Notes under the pieces: model-generated
The model's database searches: none
Seen by the model: only the letters and a program-made list of their open reading frames with translations
What the model was told of the DNA's origin: nothing
In this document: one piece after another, positions 22,931-35,000 of the stretch
Numbering within the stretch: the stretch's first letter is position 1
Layout of the letters: each line of letters starts with the position of its first letter
Translations under genes and position numbers: made by a program
Assembly (NCBI GenBank): GCA_002221725.1
Contig: NJFT01000018.1
Span: 62,001 to 126,000 of the forward strand
Reading direction: 5' to 3'
DNA length: 64,000 bases
DNA from: Scedosporium boydii
Taxonomy: Eukaryota > Ascomycota > Sordariomycetes > Microascales > Microascaceae

Positions 22931-22938
22931 TGACGTCA
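22931..22938. promoter_or_regulatory. candidate CRE/ATF-type site
   Basis: A perfect TGACGTCA palindrome, the binding sequence of ATF/CREB-type bZIP factors, sits between the diverging kinase genes, about 0.8 kb from one start codon and 0.7 kb from the other. An 8-mer can occur by chance, so function is unproven. Confidence 0.3.
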
Positions 22939-23646
22939 ACTACAAGTAGACACTCGAACCTGCCTGTCAAATAGTTCGGGAAGGTGTTCTTGAACTTGTC
23001 GAGCGGTTCGGGGAAAGAGGGCATCATAGATGTATCTCGATATCTTCCATCGCCTTCCATCACCTCCGAATTCTCTATTCCTCTCTGCATCACCCTTCAT
23101 GGGTGAGAAGACTTGGTCTTCGTCTACTCGAGAGGAACTCGCCTCTAAGCACTAAACAGTCCAGCTCACTTATGTCTACATTGGCTTAACAGTAGCCTTG
23201 TCCTTCTTTATATAATCTTCCCACGCTCTTTTCTTTTGAACTGTCTGTCCCTGTAGGCCACAGGCGCGACAAATCTTGTAGTCATTTGCAATCTTTCGTT
23301 TATCCTGTCCGCTTCTCATCTTCCGTTACTGTAACTCGAGAGTTGTCATTTCTCAGCCACCGCAACCCTCCTACTCTGTTCCGTTCTCAATCCCAGGAAT
23401 GGAGCCGGATACAGCGAGCCAGAATCGCCGGCTCGGACCAAGCCGTCCCCGCGGCAAGGGATCTAGGGTCTAGTCCGACCTTGTTGCCGTGGTAAAGTCC
23501 ATGGGGCGAAGCAATGGTGAGCCAACGCCATCTCGGACGTCGGACTTCTGCTAATCCTAAGTCTGCCCACAGACTCACTGCCGGCTCTCGAGTTTGCTCC
23601 CCCTCATTCTCTTAGGGGCAAGGTCCCTTCAGCGAAAATCAAGACA

Positions 23647-26138
23647 ATGTCTCGCCCATATCTACCCCTACCGCCGACACCCGCAGCCCATGAGCCCACG
23701 TCCGATTGTAACTCCACGGTCGTCATCTGCAAGCCGTCGTCAAAGAATGGCAGCCAGACTGCGCTGGATGGACGGGAGACGGTGGTGTCCCCATGGGTCC
23801 CGTCCGTAATGTCGTCTTCCTCTCCATCGACAGATCTAAGCGGCACATTTTCCCCGATCCCGGATGACACCACCACCACCACTAAGACCTCTGTCGATTC
23901 AAGGATCTTCCCCTCGAGCCCGGAAAGAACTGCATCTTCGGAAAAAGCCAAGTCCATTGCCCGCAAAACAACCGGGGCTTCTACCTCCGAACTGAGCGGT
24001 TTAGGCACGATCCAAGAGTCGCCCGTGAATCGAGTAAGACCCACAATTGAGACAGTAGAGCGGGCATCTGCAGCCAAGGTTTACTTGGAGACATACTTCC
24101 ATGAGCTTTTGTTCCGCCCTACACTCCGGGAACTCTGCCGGCAGCACCTAGAGTCAAATCTGGTGCAGTCAGATATGCATCTAGAACAGAAAGAGAACCT
24201 ACGGAAGGCCTTCAATGCGCAGTGGACTTGGCACCTGCGGGAGCTCAGGTCACTCAAGACAAAAAGCGACAGGTCCGCCGGAGGACAGCTCTCCGGTTCC
24301 TGTGTTGACGACTTCGAGACGCTGAAGCTGCTTAGAAAGGGAAGCTTTGGCGTTGTGAAACTCGTGAGTGAGAAGCCAAAACCAGAGAATTCATTCCGCA
24401 AGCAGGTATACGCCATGAAGGTCATTCGAAAGTCGGACATGATCAGAAGCTCTCAGGAAGGCCACCTCCGCGCTGAAAGGGATCTACTCGTCATGGCGGA
24501 AGGATCCAATTGGTAAGTTTAGTAGAGTATCACTATGGACTAACTGTGAGCGATTAAGGCTTACTCGTTGTATTTTAGGATTGTTCCATTGTTCGCAAGT
24601 TTTCAGGACGAAAAGAACCTTTACCTTGTCATGGACTACATGCCCGGAGGAGACTTCCTGTGTCTTTTGATACGGGAGAACGTCCTGCCGGAAAGCGTGA
24701 CTCGGTTTTACATCGCTGAAATGATATTATGCGTTGAGGAAGCTCACCGCCTTGGATGTATCCATAGAGATGTCAAGCCAGACAACTTCTTGATCTCCTC
24801 TTCGGGCCACTTGAAGATATCCGATTTTGGGCTGGCATTTGATGGCCACTGGTCTCATGATACGGGATACTACAGCTTCCAACGGTACTCTCTTCTGCGA
24901 CAGCTGGGCATTACTATCGACGGCGATGACTCTGACAAGGCCGATAAGTTCGCCTTGCAGAAGCAGCTTAGATTCGCCGGCCGTGGAAAGTATGACAGAG
25001 AACGTTATGGTGACTATGAGCCGTTACTCTCCTGGAGGGAGAGGTGCGGAAACCGAGTAGCCGCAAACTCTGTTGTCGGAACGAGGCAATACATGGCACC
25101 GGAAGTGCTCCGTGGTGCGGGTTATGACGGCCGGTGCGACTAGTGGAGTATCGGTATCATTTTGTACGAATGTCTGTACGGACACACTCCGTTCTATTCC
25201 GAGGAGGGCAGAGAGAAGACGAAATCCAACATTTTGGTAAGCACATACTCCATCATTGATGCTACTACCCGAATATTGGTGATTAATACGTCATGTTCAA
25301 ACAGAATCATAAGTACCAGTTTCGAATTCCGTCTCGGCCCTTCGTAACGGAAAGATGCAAGGACCTGATACGTAGGCTTATCCAAGAGCCTCAAACGCGG
25401 CTCTCATCCTATCGTTACCGTCGCAAAGACGAAAGAATTCCCATCCCTAGGCTAGTGGGCACGCCATACGTTTTTGCTGGCGACGGTGAGGATATCAAAG
25501 CCCACAGGTGGTTTCGTAACATACCTTGGCATCGTCTTCACCTCGAGACACCTCCGTTCATCCCGCAAACCCGCACCATTGACGACACGCGATACTTTGA
25601 GGATGATGAGCGCATCAGTGACTGGTCATCTACAGTTGCCAGCAGTAATAAGGAACCGCCCATAGGTCTGGCGGAAGTCCAAGCCCTCCTACCAGGTATG
25701 CGCGAGCAGGTCCATGCCTTCGCTGCAAAGCTCGTCGGCTCGCCTTACGATCCTCGCACTATCGACAAAAAGATTGATGAGGAGAAGGGCCTGTTCTCAC
25801 GCGAGAGAGAAGTGCTGAAGCAATTTGTGCGCGTGTACGGGCGCAAGGACAAGAAAAGACCGCGGGATCCGCTCATGAGGGACCCCAAAACCAAACATGC
25901 GGTACTCGCTCATCGCAGGAAAACTGCATTTCTCGGATATTCGTGGAGGCGAAGGCGAGCTTACGGCTACAACTTTGCATATAAGAGCGACATGGCGACA
26001 GCCAGGCGTTTCGCGGCCGGGGGGAGGACAGACGGAGAGCGAGTCTCCGCTCGTGAGCCGATGCAGAATGGTGTGACAGAGTGTCGGTGTGAAGAGAATC
26101 CTACGCCTGTGACGAGGGGTGGCCACGTCGGGGGATGA
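23647..26138 (+). pseudogene. NDR/LATS-type AGC kinase interrupted by TAG
   Basis: Exons 23647-24512, 24579-25236 and 25305-26138 join to a frame of 785 codons, broken once by TAG at 25141-25143 (codon 477). An NDR-type N-terminal Mob-binding-like helix region (about 140-200) precedes the kinase domain. It has RKGSFG (230-235), Lys258, HRDVKPDN (351-358), DFG (371-373), a long NDR-style activation-segment insert and APEVLRGAGYDGRCD. The TAG replaces the first Trp of the conserved CDWWSxG motif; the next codons read WSIGIILYECLYG, and a C-terminal AGC tail follows. The truncated product would lack the lower C-lobe and probably be inactive. It looks like a divergent paralogue, not the essential COT1/CBK1 gene. 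Alternatives are readthrough or a sequencing error. Confidence 0.8.
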
Positions 26139-26583
26139 CAGAGGTAACTACCGGGTGCTCATAATGCCATTGATGTGTCCAACTCTTTGTATATCATGGA
26201 CTAGTGCTACCATGAGGCGGAGTCCGCTTGGTTGCCAGCAGAGATACGAGGCATTTCATTGTTCCTGTGAATATCCCTAAACCACGAACCCGGAAACCTG
26301 GTTTCCTGATTAATTATTAATATTATATAGTAATCCAAACATGCCTTGACAGCACCTGCCTCTCTTCTGCCTTGTCCGCAAAGGCGGGTTACCTCCCTCC
26401 AGTCTCCAAAACCCCAGAAAAGCAAAAGAAGAAAGAGAAAGCGAACGTGATTAACCAAGACACGTAAAGCATCTAGATGCATAGGGTTTAGATCTGGAGG
26501 CCCAATCCAAGTAGCAAACAGTGTACTCCAACACCGTTTATCACACTTAGAATAAAAGGGAGAGAAAACACGGCAAAACACGC
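26139..26583. other. convergent intergenic region
   Basis: 445 bases between the NDR kinase stop and the ISC1 stop, A/T rich around 26310-26330. No gene is seen. Confidence 0.5.
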
Positions 26584-28287
26584 TCACCGCACCAAATCGA
26601 CAGCCTTCTCCCCATCACTCCCGGCCGTCCCCCCGCTGCCGCCGAGGGTATCTAGCGTGAAATCCCCGCCACACTTGGCATTCATGACCTCCCACTCGAA
26701 CTCCTTAAGCGCGCGGATCTCCCACCCAACGAAGAGCAAAGCGATGAGGCCGTCAACGGCTCCCGCGAGGAGCGACAGGCTTCCGACGAGGAGAAGTGCG
26801 AAGGAGACGCCCGGGTGGGGGGAGAACCAGACGGCGACGAGGCAGCCTACGAGGATGGCTAGGGAGGCGAAGAAGTGGGCTGAGCGCCAGGTGCGTTGGG
26901 AGCGTTCGCGGCGGGTGTAGGAGGATATGAGGGCGAGGAGTTCGTCGTAGGCGGCGGTGGAGAAGGGGGATTCGCCGGCGGCTGGAGAGGGGAGGGCGGC
27001 GGAGCGGAGTTGGGCGGTTAGGCGGTCAGAGAGGTCGGAGTCGGGGCTGGGGGCGGAGCCGGATATGGATGGGGGAGGGGATGCTTGGGTTTGGAGGTAG
27101 GTGCCGTTTGTGAGGGCCGTGGTTGCGCCGGTGGTGAATTTTGATTTCGAGGTCGGGGTTGGCGAGGGAGGCGAAGACGGTGACGGGATGACGTGGAAGG
27201 AGATTGTAGCTTCGACGGAGAAGTGGTCGCTGAGGGTGCAGTGCAGGGTTGGGTGGGGTTCCGTCATGCCGACGCGAATATCCTTGACAACCCAGCCGGC
27301 GGCGGCGGCGTCGGATGTGGATACGTCGCCGGTTCCGAAGAAGATGTAGTCGAGCCTCTTGCCCTGCTTGTCGATGGAATCGTGGGGCACCAGGGTAGCA
27401 TTGTCGACGCCCTGTGCTAGCATTTTCTTCTGAGACGCGGCCCAGCGCCATGTGATGTAGACGCTGTCGGACGTGGCGCCGTTCTCCTTGACGTTGAAAG
27501 CGGCAGTCGGGATGGGCCGGCGACGGTTGCGCTCGGCGGCGAAGTCGGCGGGGCCAAGAGAGCTTTCGGGGTGGAGGACGCGCCAGGCGTCGCGGACGGG
27601 GGCGTGGGCGGTGATAATGCGGTGGGGGAGGCTGAGGGGGAGCATGTTGAAGTCGCCGAGGCCGAGGACGAGGTGGCCGCGCTCGGCCGCGCCGCGGAGG
27701 AGCTTGGATATGTGCCAGGCCTGGGCGGCGATGTGGCAGGCGTAGGTGTTGGCTTTGTCGTTGGAGTACTGCGCGTGAAGCTACGAAAGGCGCAAACAAA
27801 GAAAAAAGTATGAGTTTCAAGGGACCACTGTAGTTATTTGCGCGCCGAAGGAATTGGGGGCACTTACATGGGTGTTAAAGACCTCGACTACGTCTTTCTT
27901 CCCAGGTCCGAAGCGTATCTTGGCGCAAGCGACACCCTTCCCAACATACCAATCTCCCCTCCAAAACGCCGTCGGTCGTCCGTTGAGGGGATAGCCAACC
28001 ATAGAGCTCTCCTCGATGGGCCACCTGGAAAGGATGACGAGGCCTGCGCCGAAGGCGCCATTGTGGTAGAACTTGCCGTAGGGGAGCACGAAGCGGGTTT
28101 CGTGGCGGATGGTCAGGTAGTCTTCCTGGCAGAAGAGCTCCTGCAGAGCGACAATGTGAGGTTGGGGATTCGCGGAGGCGATGCGGCGGCCAATTTCGGA
28201 TATGCGTTCGCGGCGGAGCTTGGAGATGTGTTTGAGGCCCCAGCAGTTGAGGGTAAGGACATTGATATCGGGAGGAAGGGCGGCCAT
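26584..28287 (-). CDS. ISC1: inositol phosphosphingolipid phospholipase C / neutral sphingomyelinase
   Basis: Exons 27868-28287 and 26584-27780 (minus strand) give 538 residues; the 87-base intron splits NTH from LHAQYSND, a conserved nuclease-fold motif. DNase I-like motifs are LTLNCWGLK (11-19), ALQE with the metal-binding Glu (about 47-50), GDFN, and the C-terminal LSDHF with the catalytic Asp-His. Two hydrophobic segments near the C-terminus (about 455-510) match the membrane anchors of yeast Isc1, which is 477 residues. The enzyme releases ceramide from inositol phosphosphingolipids at ER and mitochondrial membranes. A Ser/Pro/Thr-rich linker separates the catalytic and membrane parts and explains the extra length. 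Confidence 0.9.
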
Positions 28288-29497
28288 TGGAAAAAAGATG
28301 TGTGGGACGTTACACGAGGGTATCTGTTACCGATAGATAGATATGCCGTACGGGCACAAGGGAGCAAGAGCAAGAGGCGAGCACGGCTAATAAGAGGCGA
28401 ATCAAGGACACAAGGAGTCGCACAGGAGCTTTCGAGATTTGAGGCGGGTCAAAGACGGTATGACAGATCGGATACAACGGATCGGGGTTGAGGAAGAGCT
28501 ATATATTAACCAAAAATCTTCGGGAGGAGGGTGGGCGAGCGATCACTATGAAATCCTAAGCATTGGAAGTTGGATAAGAAGTAGTCAGAATAAGATGTAA
28601 TGAGAAGAGAAGAAGACGCAAAGAAGACGAAAGGAAGGCTGCAGCCAGAGAAGAAACATCAGTCAATAAGATGTCGAGCCAAAGCATGAGACTGCAACAG
28701 GTGGACTCGACTCGGCACTGAAAAGCCGGAGGCTCTGTGAGGTACTTCGTAAACTCAGGTTCCGGGGTGGGTACTTCGAAGCTGCGCGCAGGAATCACAA
28801 GGACCGTGCATGTGAGATCCTGATTCATCGCTGTGATTGACTGATTTGACTGATTGGGATCTGCCCTTAATTCGATGTTTGTGTTGGATTGATCAATGGG
28901 ACTCGATCTGACAGGGGTTTAAAACTAATACTGGCACTGGTTGACCACTAAACCTGCTGAATTTGCACCTCTAATTTCGCTTCTGGGCGGTCCAGTTGTC
29001 GGGGATTAATACACTATTACTAACCTTGGGCGGATCCTTACACTAACATAATCGGAGTTACCAACTGAGCCCGCCAACTGCCAACTGCCAACTGCCAGCA
29101 TCTCTCACAAAGCTGCCTGAAGATTTCAACGCGCCATCATCGCAACTTGAAGTCGATCAATTCTGATTGATCCAGCTTCTTCAAGCCCCACCATAATTTT
29201 TCAGCCTTCTCCAACCCGACGAGGCTACCTCCATCATTCTCAAAGACAGCTCCTCCTCCCATATACCGCCATTCGCTATGTACCGACCGTCCCAATTACC
29301 TTGCTAACAATCCCTCGGCTCCTCCCACCTTCCTTCTTTCTCCTTCGAGCCACCCACCCCTTCTCAGCAGCGTTACAATCGCCATTATTACTTTCCAGTC
29401 CGACCGCCGGTCTGGCTTCGCCTTCTCGACCCGCCCCTACCTCTCCCTCCTTCTAACCACCCGCATTCCCACCCCAACCTCCACACCTCTTCCTACC
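28288..29497. promoter_or_regulatory. divergent promoter region of ISC1 and SWD3
   Basis: 1.2 kb between two start codons. It includes GTACTTCG motifs at 28742-28751 and 28771-28779, a short GCCAACT tandem repeat, and a long C/T-rich leader before the SWD3 start (about 29200-29497). No gene was supported. The promoter assignment follows from layout only. Confidence 0.45.
29073..29097. repeat. GCCAACT heptamer tandem repeat
   Basis: Three and a half perfect GCCAACT units in the ISC1-SWD3 gap. Confidence 0.85.
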
Positions 29498-31472
29498 ATG
29501 GCCGACCCAGACAAACTCACCCCCACACCCGTCACCACGAAACGCCGACGCATAGTCCAACCCCGCAACCACCTCTCCACCCCGCGTTACAGCTCCCCCG
29601 ACGAGCTCACCGGCGACATCTACCCCAGCTCCATCCCCCGCCCAAGCGCGACCGAACCCGGTTCCGCACCGAGAAGCACGACACGGCGGATATCCCTTCG
29701 CAAAGGCAGGCCGCGCAGCAGATCGCCTAGTCGGAGTCCAAGCCTGGATGAACTCAACGATACGTACTACCAGCCAAGCGAGCGACGGTCGGGCACGAGG
29801 TCGATGTCGGCGTCGCAGCTCGTGAACGGGGCAACGCCGCAGAGGAGTAGGAGTCCTATGGAGCCATCTAGGTCGCCGCAGCCTCAGCAGTCTGCTTCGC
29901 GATCGAGATCGGGGAGCCAGTCGAGTGATGGGTCGTCGAGAAGGCGGCGGACATCGTCGCCTCCGAGGAGGACGGTATCGAGGTCGCGGTCGAGATCCAG
30001 ATCGAGATCAGCATCGGGATCGAGGTCCAGATCAAGGTCGAGGTCACAGTCCGGTACGCCACCGCGCTCGAGAGCATCACGCTCGGTAGAATCGGAGTTG
30101 AGGACACCTTCACAATACGAAACATGCTCCCAAGGAACTAGGAGTCCAACACCCGCGAAACCTTCACCATACCAACCCGTACGCACATCATTCCGGCCCA
30201 AGCTCACCCTACGCGGACACACCGGTCCAATTTCGCAGGTCCGTATATCCCCCGACGCGCGGTGGATAGCCAGCGCTTCCGCCGATGGTTCGATCCGCAT
30301 CTGGGACGCGGCGTCGGGAGCCCACATGGACACCCTCGTCGGCCATCTCGCTGGAGTCAGCTGCGTCGCATGGAGTCCGGACAGCAACACGCTCGCTACG
30401 GGCTCTGACGACAAGTCCATCCGCTTCTGGGATAGAGTCACGGGGCGGCCCAAGAAGAGCGCCAAGAGCGTCGCTGGTACGAAGCATACACTGGCTCCCA
30501 TGAAGCCGCTCCTGGGCCACCATAACTACATCCACTGTCTTGCGTTTTCTCCCAAGGGCAATATCCTGGCATCTGGATCTTACGATGAGGCCGTATTCCT
30601 TTGGGACGTCCGGGCGGGGAGGTTAATGCGTAGCTTGCCCGCGCATAGCGACCCCGTCACCGGCATCGACTTCTCCCTAGACGGCACCTTAGTCGTCAGC
30701 TGCTCGACCGACGGCCTAATGTAAGTCAGCTCCCCTTACCAAAAGAGAAGAATCCAGGTTTGTCTGAGCACTCCGCTAACATAGACCAACCAGTCGAGTC
30801 TGGGATACCTCCACAGGCCAATGCCTCCGCACCCTCGTCCACGAAGACAACCCCGGCGTCGCAAACGTCTGCTTCTCCCCCAACGGCCGTTTCGTACTCG
30901 CCTTTACGCTCGACAACTGCATCCGCCTCTGGGATTACGTCGCCGGCTCCGTAAAGAAAACCTACCAGGGCCACCGCAACGAGAAATTCGCCATCGGAGG
31001 TTCCTTCGGCGTCCATCGCCGCGGCGCACCTCACTCTCACTCTCCTCCCCGCCCCTCTTCTTCTTCTCCTCCCCGGTCTGCCTCTACGCCCCCAAGGGGC
31101 TACGGAGAGGACGCGTTTATTGCTTCGGCGAGCGAAGACGGGTCTATTGTCCTCTGGGATGTCAAGAGCAGGGAGGTCGTCCAGGTTGTGCGTGGCCATG
31201 AGGGTGTGTGTTTCTGGGTGGACGTTGCTCCCGGCTTGATGGTGAGTGCGGGCCAGGACTGCCTTGTTCGAGTGTACAGGGACGCTTCAGTGCTCGTGAA
31301 TGGGACATTGACGAAGACGACAGCTGCTGTCAAGGCAGAGGAAGATGGCATGGTCGGGAAAGATGAGGGACCGGAGACGAACGGGGATATGATGGAGGGT
31401 GTTGAGATGGAAAATGATGTGAGGATCAAGGAGGAGGATGGAGATGAGGATGTTCACATTGAGGGCACTTAG
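29498..31472 (+). CDS. SWD3: COMPASS subunit SWD3 / WDR5-like WD40 protein
   Basis: Exons 29498-30720 and 30794-31472 join to 633 residues. From about residue 235 there are seven WD40 blades that follow WDR5 closely: LRGHTGPISQVRISPD, SASADGSIRIWD, the SNTLATGSDDKSIRFWD strand, GHHNYIHCLAFSP, LPAHSDPVTGIDFS, DGLIRVWDTSTGQCL rebuilt across the intron, and TYQGHRNEKF. WDR5/Swd3 is a core subunit of the Set1 H3K4 methyltransferase complex in the nucleus. The first 230 residues form a disordered extension with dense Arg-Ser dipeptides (about 145-195), absent from yeast Swd3. A Ser/Pro-rich loop interrupts blade 6, and an acidic tail follows blade 7. The stop is TAG. Confidence 0.9.
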
Positions 31473-31596
31473 CATCTTGGTATCAAGGAGAGCGTTTAAG
31501 TTGTTCCTGAGTTTCAAACTACGATGACGAGATTACGAACTTGTGTTGGGGACAAAGGATATGAAAAAGAAGAATACAATACCCACGTCGATTACT

Positions 31597-31716
31597 GAAA
31601 GGAGGAGGAGGAGGAGGAGGAGGAGGAGGAGGAGGAGAAGAAGAAGAAGAAGAAGAAGAAGAAGAAGAAGAAGAAGAAGAAGAAGAAGAAGAAGAAGAAG
31701 AAGAAGAAGAAGAAGA
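31597..31716. repeat. polypurine (AGG)n(AGA)n microsatellite
   Basis: An uninterrupted 120-base purine tract: about a dozen AGG units then more than twenty-five AGA units. It lies 125 bases downstream of the SWD3 stop. Confidence 0.98.
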
Positions 31717-31948
31717 CGAAGTGGTTTCAAAGCTTATTGTATCATCGGGATATAATTGTTCATCGAAACGGACTCCTTATTTCCGCTACCTAGACTCTAT
31801 GGATTGGTCGAACAGCTGATAAAACAAAGCAAGCCATGTTGAAGCAGAAAGCAAAAAAACGAACGTTCCCGTGTGCTAATATCTCTCTCCCCATGATCAA
31901 TAAATGAAGGTTTCCTTCCACCACCCATGCATGATAAAAAGACCGCTA

Positions 31949-31975
31949 TTTTTTTTTTTTTTCTTTTTTTTTTTT
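31949..31975. repeat. T-rich tract
   Basis: Twenty-six T broken by a single C, just past the UBR1 stop. Confidence 0.9.
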
Positions 31976-32002
31976 CCTTGTTTGGTTTCTTCCTCTCTTC
32001 TG

Positions 32003-35000
32003 TCAAATCGTCTCCCAGCCGCCATTGTTGATCTCGCCCTCGAGTTTACGACTAATAAAGCTGGGCACGCCGTGGTTAAGATACGCTGCTCGAAGAGTGG
32101 TGTCGTACCTCTTCTGGTGTAGGTATAGCTGCCTGCTATGTCGGAGACCCATGTCGGTCTCACCATAGCGGTCGATGTAAGGAGCTGTGCTCCAGGAGCC
32201 CGACTTGCGGAAGAGGTAGAATGTGCAGCATTTTCGGATGTTAAGGAACAATCCCATGTTGCGTTGGCACCTAGACGAGCTCCAGATTAGCAGGAATTCA
32301 AAATTTACGCTACGAGGCTGGACATTGTCCGCAAAAATCAAGAACTTACTTTCGCATATGCTGCTGCGCACCGCCGATACTCTCTCCATCACCTGAGAGT
32401 CGATCCTGCTTAAGACAGCAGACACTTTGACTACAAAATATCTCTCCGCAGAGCAAGCACATCATCGGATCCGTTAGGTCCTTGCCTGTCGAGGGACACC
32501 GCCTCTTCGTCGACTCCTCAATGAGCGTATCGTAATTCTTTGGTAGACCGACCAACTCAAAGATGCCCGGGTGAGTCAGCGCGGCCGACTCGGGAGGTAG
32601 GTTGGGCGAGCGATCCGAGCCCTTTAGCATCCAGTCAATTTGATGCCGAATCCAGCCAGACACCATCGTCTTTACGACGTTGGGCCAGCCAAAGGAGGCG
32701 CTGACGTCGGTGAGCGAGGCACACATGTCATCGAACGACGGCAAGCGTAATACCTCCGTGAGTCGGTCAAGCTCGTCTGCATCGGGGTTGCTCGAACCCG
32801 CGCAGTTCACGTCGATACCATGTTTGATGTAGAAGAGGACGACAGCTTTTCGGAGGAAGATGAGAGCATACTTCTTTGCAAACGAGTAGAAGCCCTCGAG
32901 CGTCTGCAGGCCAGGCTGGTCGAATACCGCTTCCTTGCCCTTCTTGTCGCCGTAGATGCGATCATAAATGTCGTCCCCCGTGGTTAGGTCCATGCACATG
33001 TCCGTGACGCAAAGCGCAAACTCTGCAAACGTGTTCAATCCGCGATCGGAAGTCTCCCGGTGGACAAACTTGTTGATCCAGTCGTCGATGGGGATGTGTA
33101 TGCTCATATAGTGAACAACTTTGACGAGCTCAGCGAGATAGCAGAGCTGGAGGAGGTTGGATACATCTATGCGCATGAGGCGCGCAAGATTGGAGGTGGT
33201 TTCGTTCATGAACAAGAAGATATCTTGACTTAGAAGAGGAGTGCGCATCGTCACTAGCTCGGGGAGGGATAGCGAATGCTGCTCATCAGCATAGTATTGG
33301 GCGGCGAACAGCTGGAAATGCTGCGCCTCGCAATCGGCGCGGAATTCCTTCTCTGAACTGCTTTCACCGCGTGATCGAAGGCCGCCAAAGGCAAGATACG
33401 ACTCGACGGTTTCTGAAAGGATTCGAAGATGTGTGATAATCTGCTCGGGAATCTTGTCAAGCAGAGTCATGCCATACTGCGCCTCGATGCCGCGCTGCTG
33501 AATCTCCACAGCACAAATAGTCATCCCGACCGCCTTGACCAGGATCTTGCTAGGATTTTGTGCATCGAATATGCTGTCATACTCGGGACTGACTTTCAGG
33601 TCGTTGACCCTAAGTGTCTCCCGCAGACGCTGATACACCTTGACCAGCTCGCCAATGATGCCACCGTGGCTCACACTCGAGTTCTCTCGGATATTGGACT
33701 CACGAATAGGGATCGTCTGGGAACCAGGTCCTGTTCCGATTGTGAGCGTCTGGACAGGGGCCGGGTTCTTTCTCCAGGCCTCGCTAACAAGATCCGAAGC
33801 TTTGTCTGAGAAGCTGCCCATCATCGACGACGCGGCGTAGGACGTGTAGATGGAGTTAACACGCCCTACATCTCTCAGAGCTGCACGGAAACTTTGGGAC
33901 TCTCCGCCAGTGAACTCTTTCTCGAGGAACTGCAGGAATGGGACGGAAGGCTGGAGAGGGCCCGGGTAGGCCTCTTCTTTGCCCTTCCAGATGACAGGCA
34001 AGAAGGCATTGCCAAGTGCCTTACACAGCGGACAGACAAACTCATTTCTCTTCAGATTCTCTGGATGGTGTCTTGCTATTTGGGCTTGTTGGCGGCGGTT
34101 GGTCGCCTCGTAATACGTTTCAAAGCAGTTGAAGTGCATCATGTGCCCACAACCAACAGACACGGGGCCGGGTATCGACAGGGACGCCGGGAATCCCTTT
34201 CCAATCGTCTGGCGCTCCTCCAGTATCTTCTCACCCGTCTGGCTGATCTTCTCAACGATTTTCCTGTTCTCATGGGCGACTCCGAAAGGCCGGATGTCCT
34301 CCGCCGACCGGTCGAGATTGCAGGGCGTGTTGTACGCCTCCCTTACGAAATCGGGATCCCGGAAGTCTGTCAGGCGGAGAATGTGACTATCCACAAGGAG
34401 GGCAAAGGTTCCGTAGAGACGACGATCATCCGTATCCTCCTGGCAAAGGATGCATGTCCCGGTCGGGTATTTCCAGAAATTCTTGCGGTCTTCAACCGGC
34501 TCCGCAATCTCCTCGTCCTCATCGAGATCGGTTCCCCAATCAATATTGCCCTGGTTCTCCATGAAACTCTTTTGCTGCTGCTGGAATTGGGCCATAACTT
34601 TGGCCTGGCGGCTCAGAGCGGCCTTCTTCTTTCTCTCTCGCTCCGCCTCCGCAGACTGGATTGCTGGAGACGCTGTGTTGACGCGGTCGAGAGGGATACC
34701 TAGGGCCGCGTACGCGGCATCGAACGAACCGGGGCACTTCTGCCTCATCTTGTTGAGAATGAGGACGATCTTCCTATGGCACGCCTTGAATTCTTCCTTG
34801 GTCGATAGCAGATCGAGCAATGCCACAATGGTCTTGGCATTTGGTGCTTCGGCAATGAAGTTGCTCCGTGCCTGCCTCGAAAGGGCCACCTGAATAAAGG
34901 AGTGGAGAGGCTCCTGATTCACACCATCCCTGGAGACATTGTCTTCGGCGATTGCGATTAAGATGAGATGTAAGACTACCTGGAGGAAAGTTTCGATTCG

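Larger units (their letters stand above)
22127..23646. other. divergent intergenic region, 1.5 kb
   Basis: This gap separates two diverging kinase genes. It contains a GT/GA microsatellite, a poly-A tract and one perfect TGACGTCA site. No gene was supported: the open frames are short and mutually overlapping. Confidence 0.5.
31473..32002. other. convergent intergenic region
   Basis: 530 bases between the SWD3 and UBR1 stops, dominated by a polypurine repeat (31597-31716) and a T-rich tract (31949-31975). The Arg-only open frames here are artefacts of the repeat. Confidence 0.7.

Noticed and set aside
31533..31755. poly-Arg and poly-Leu open frames
   Set aside because: Pure translation of the (AGG)n(AGA)n microsatellite on either strand.
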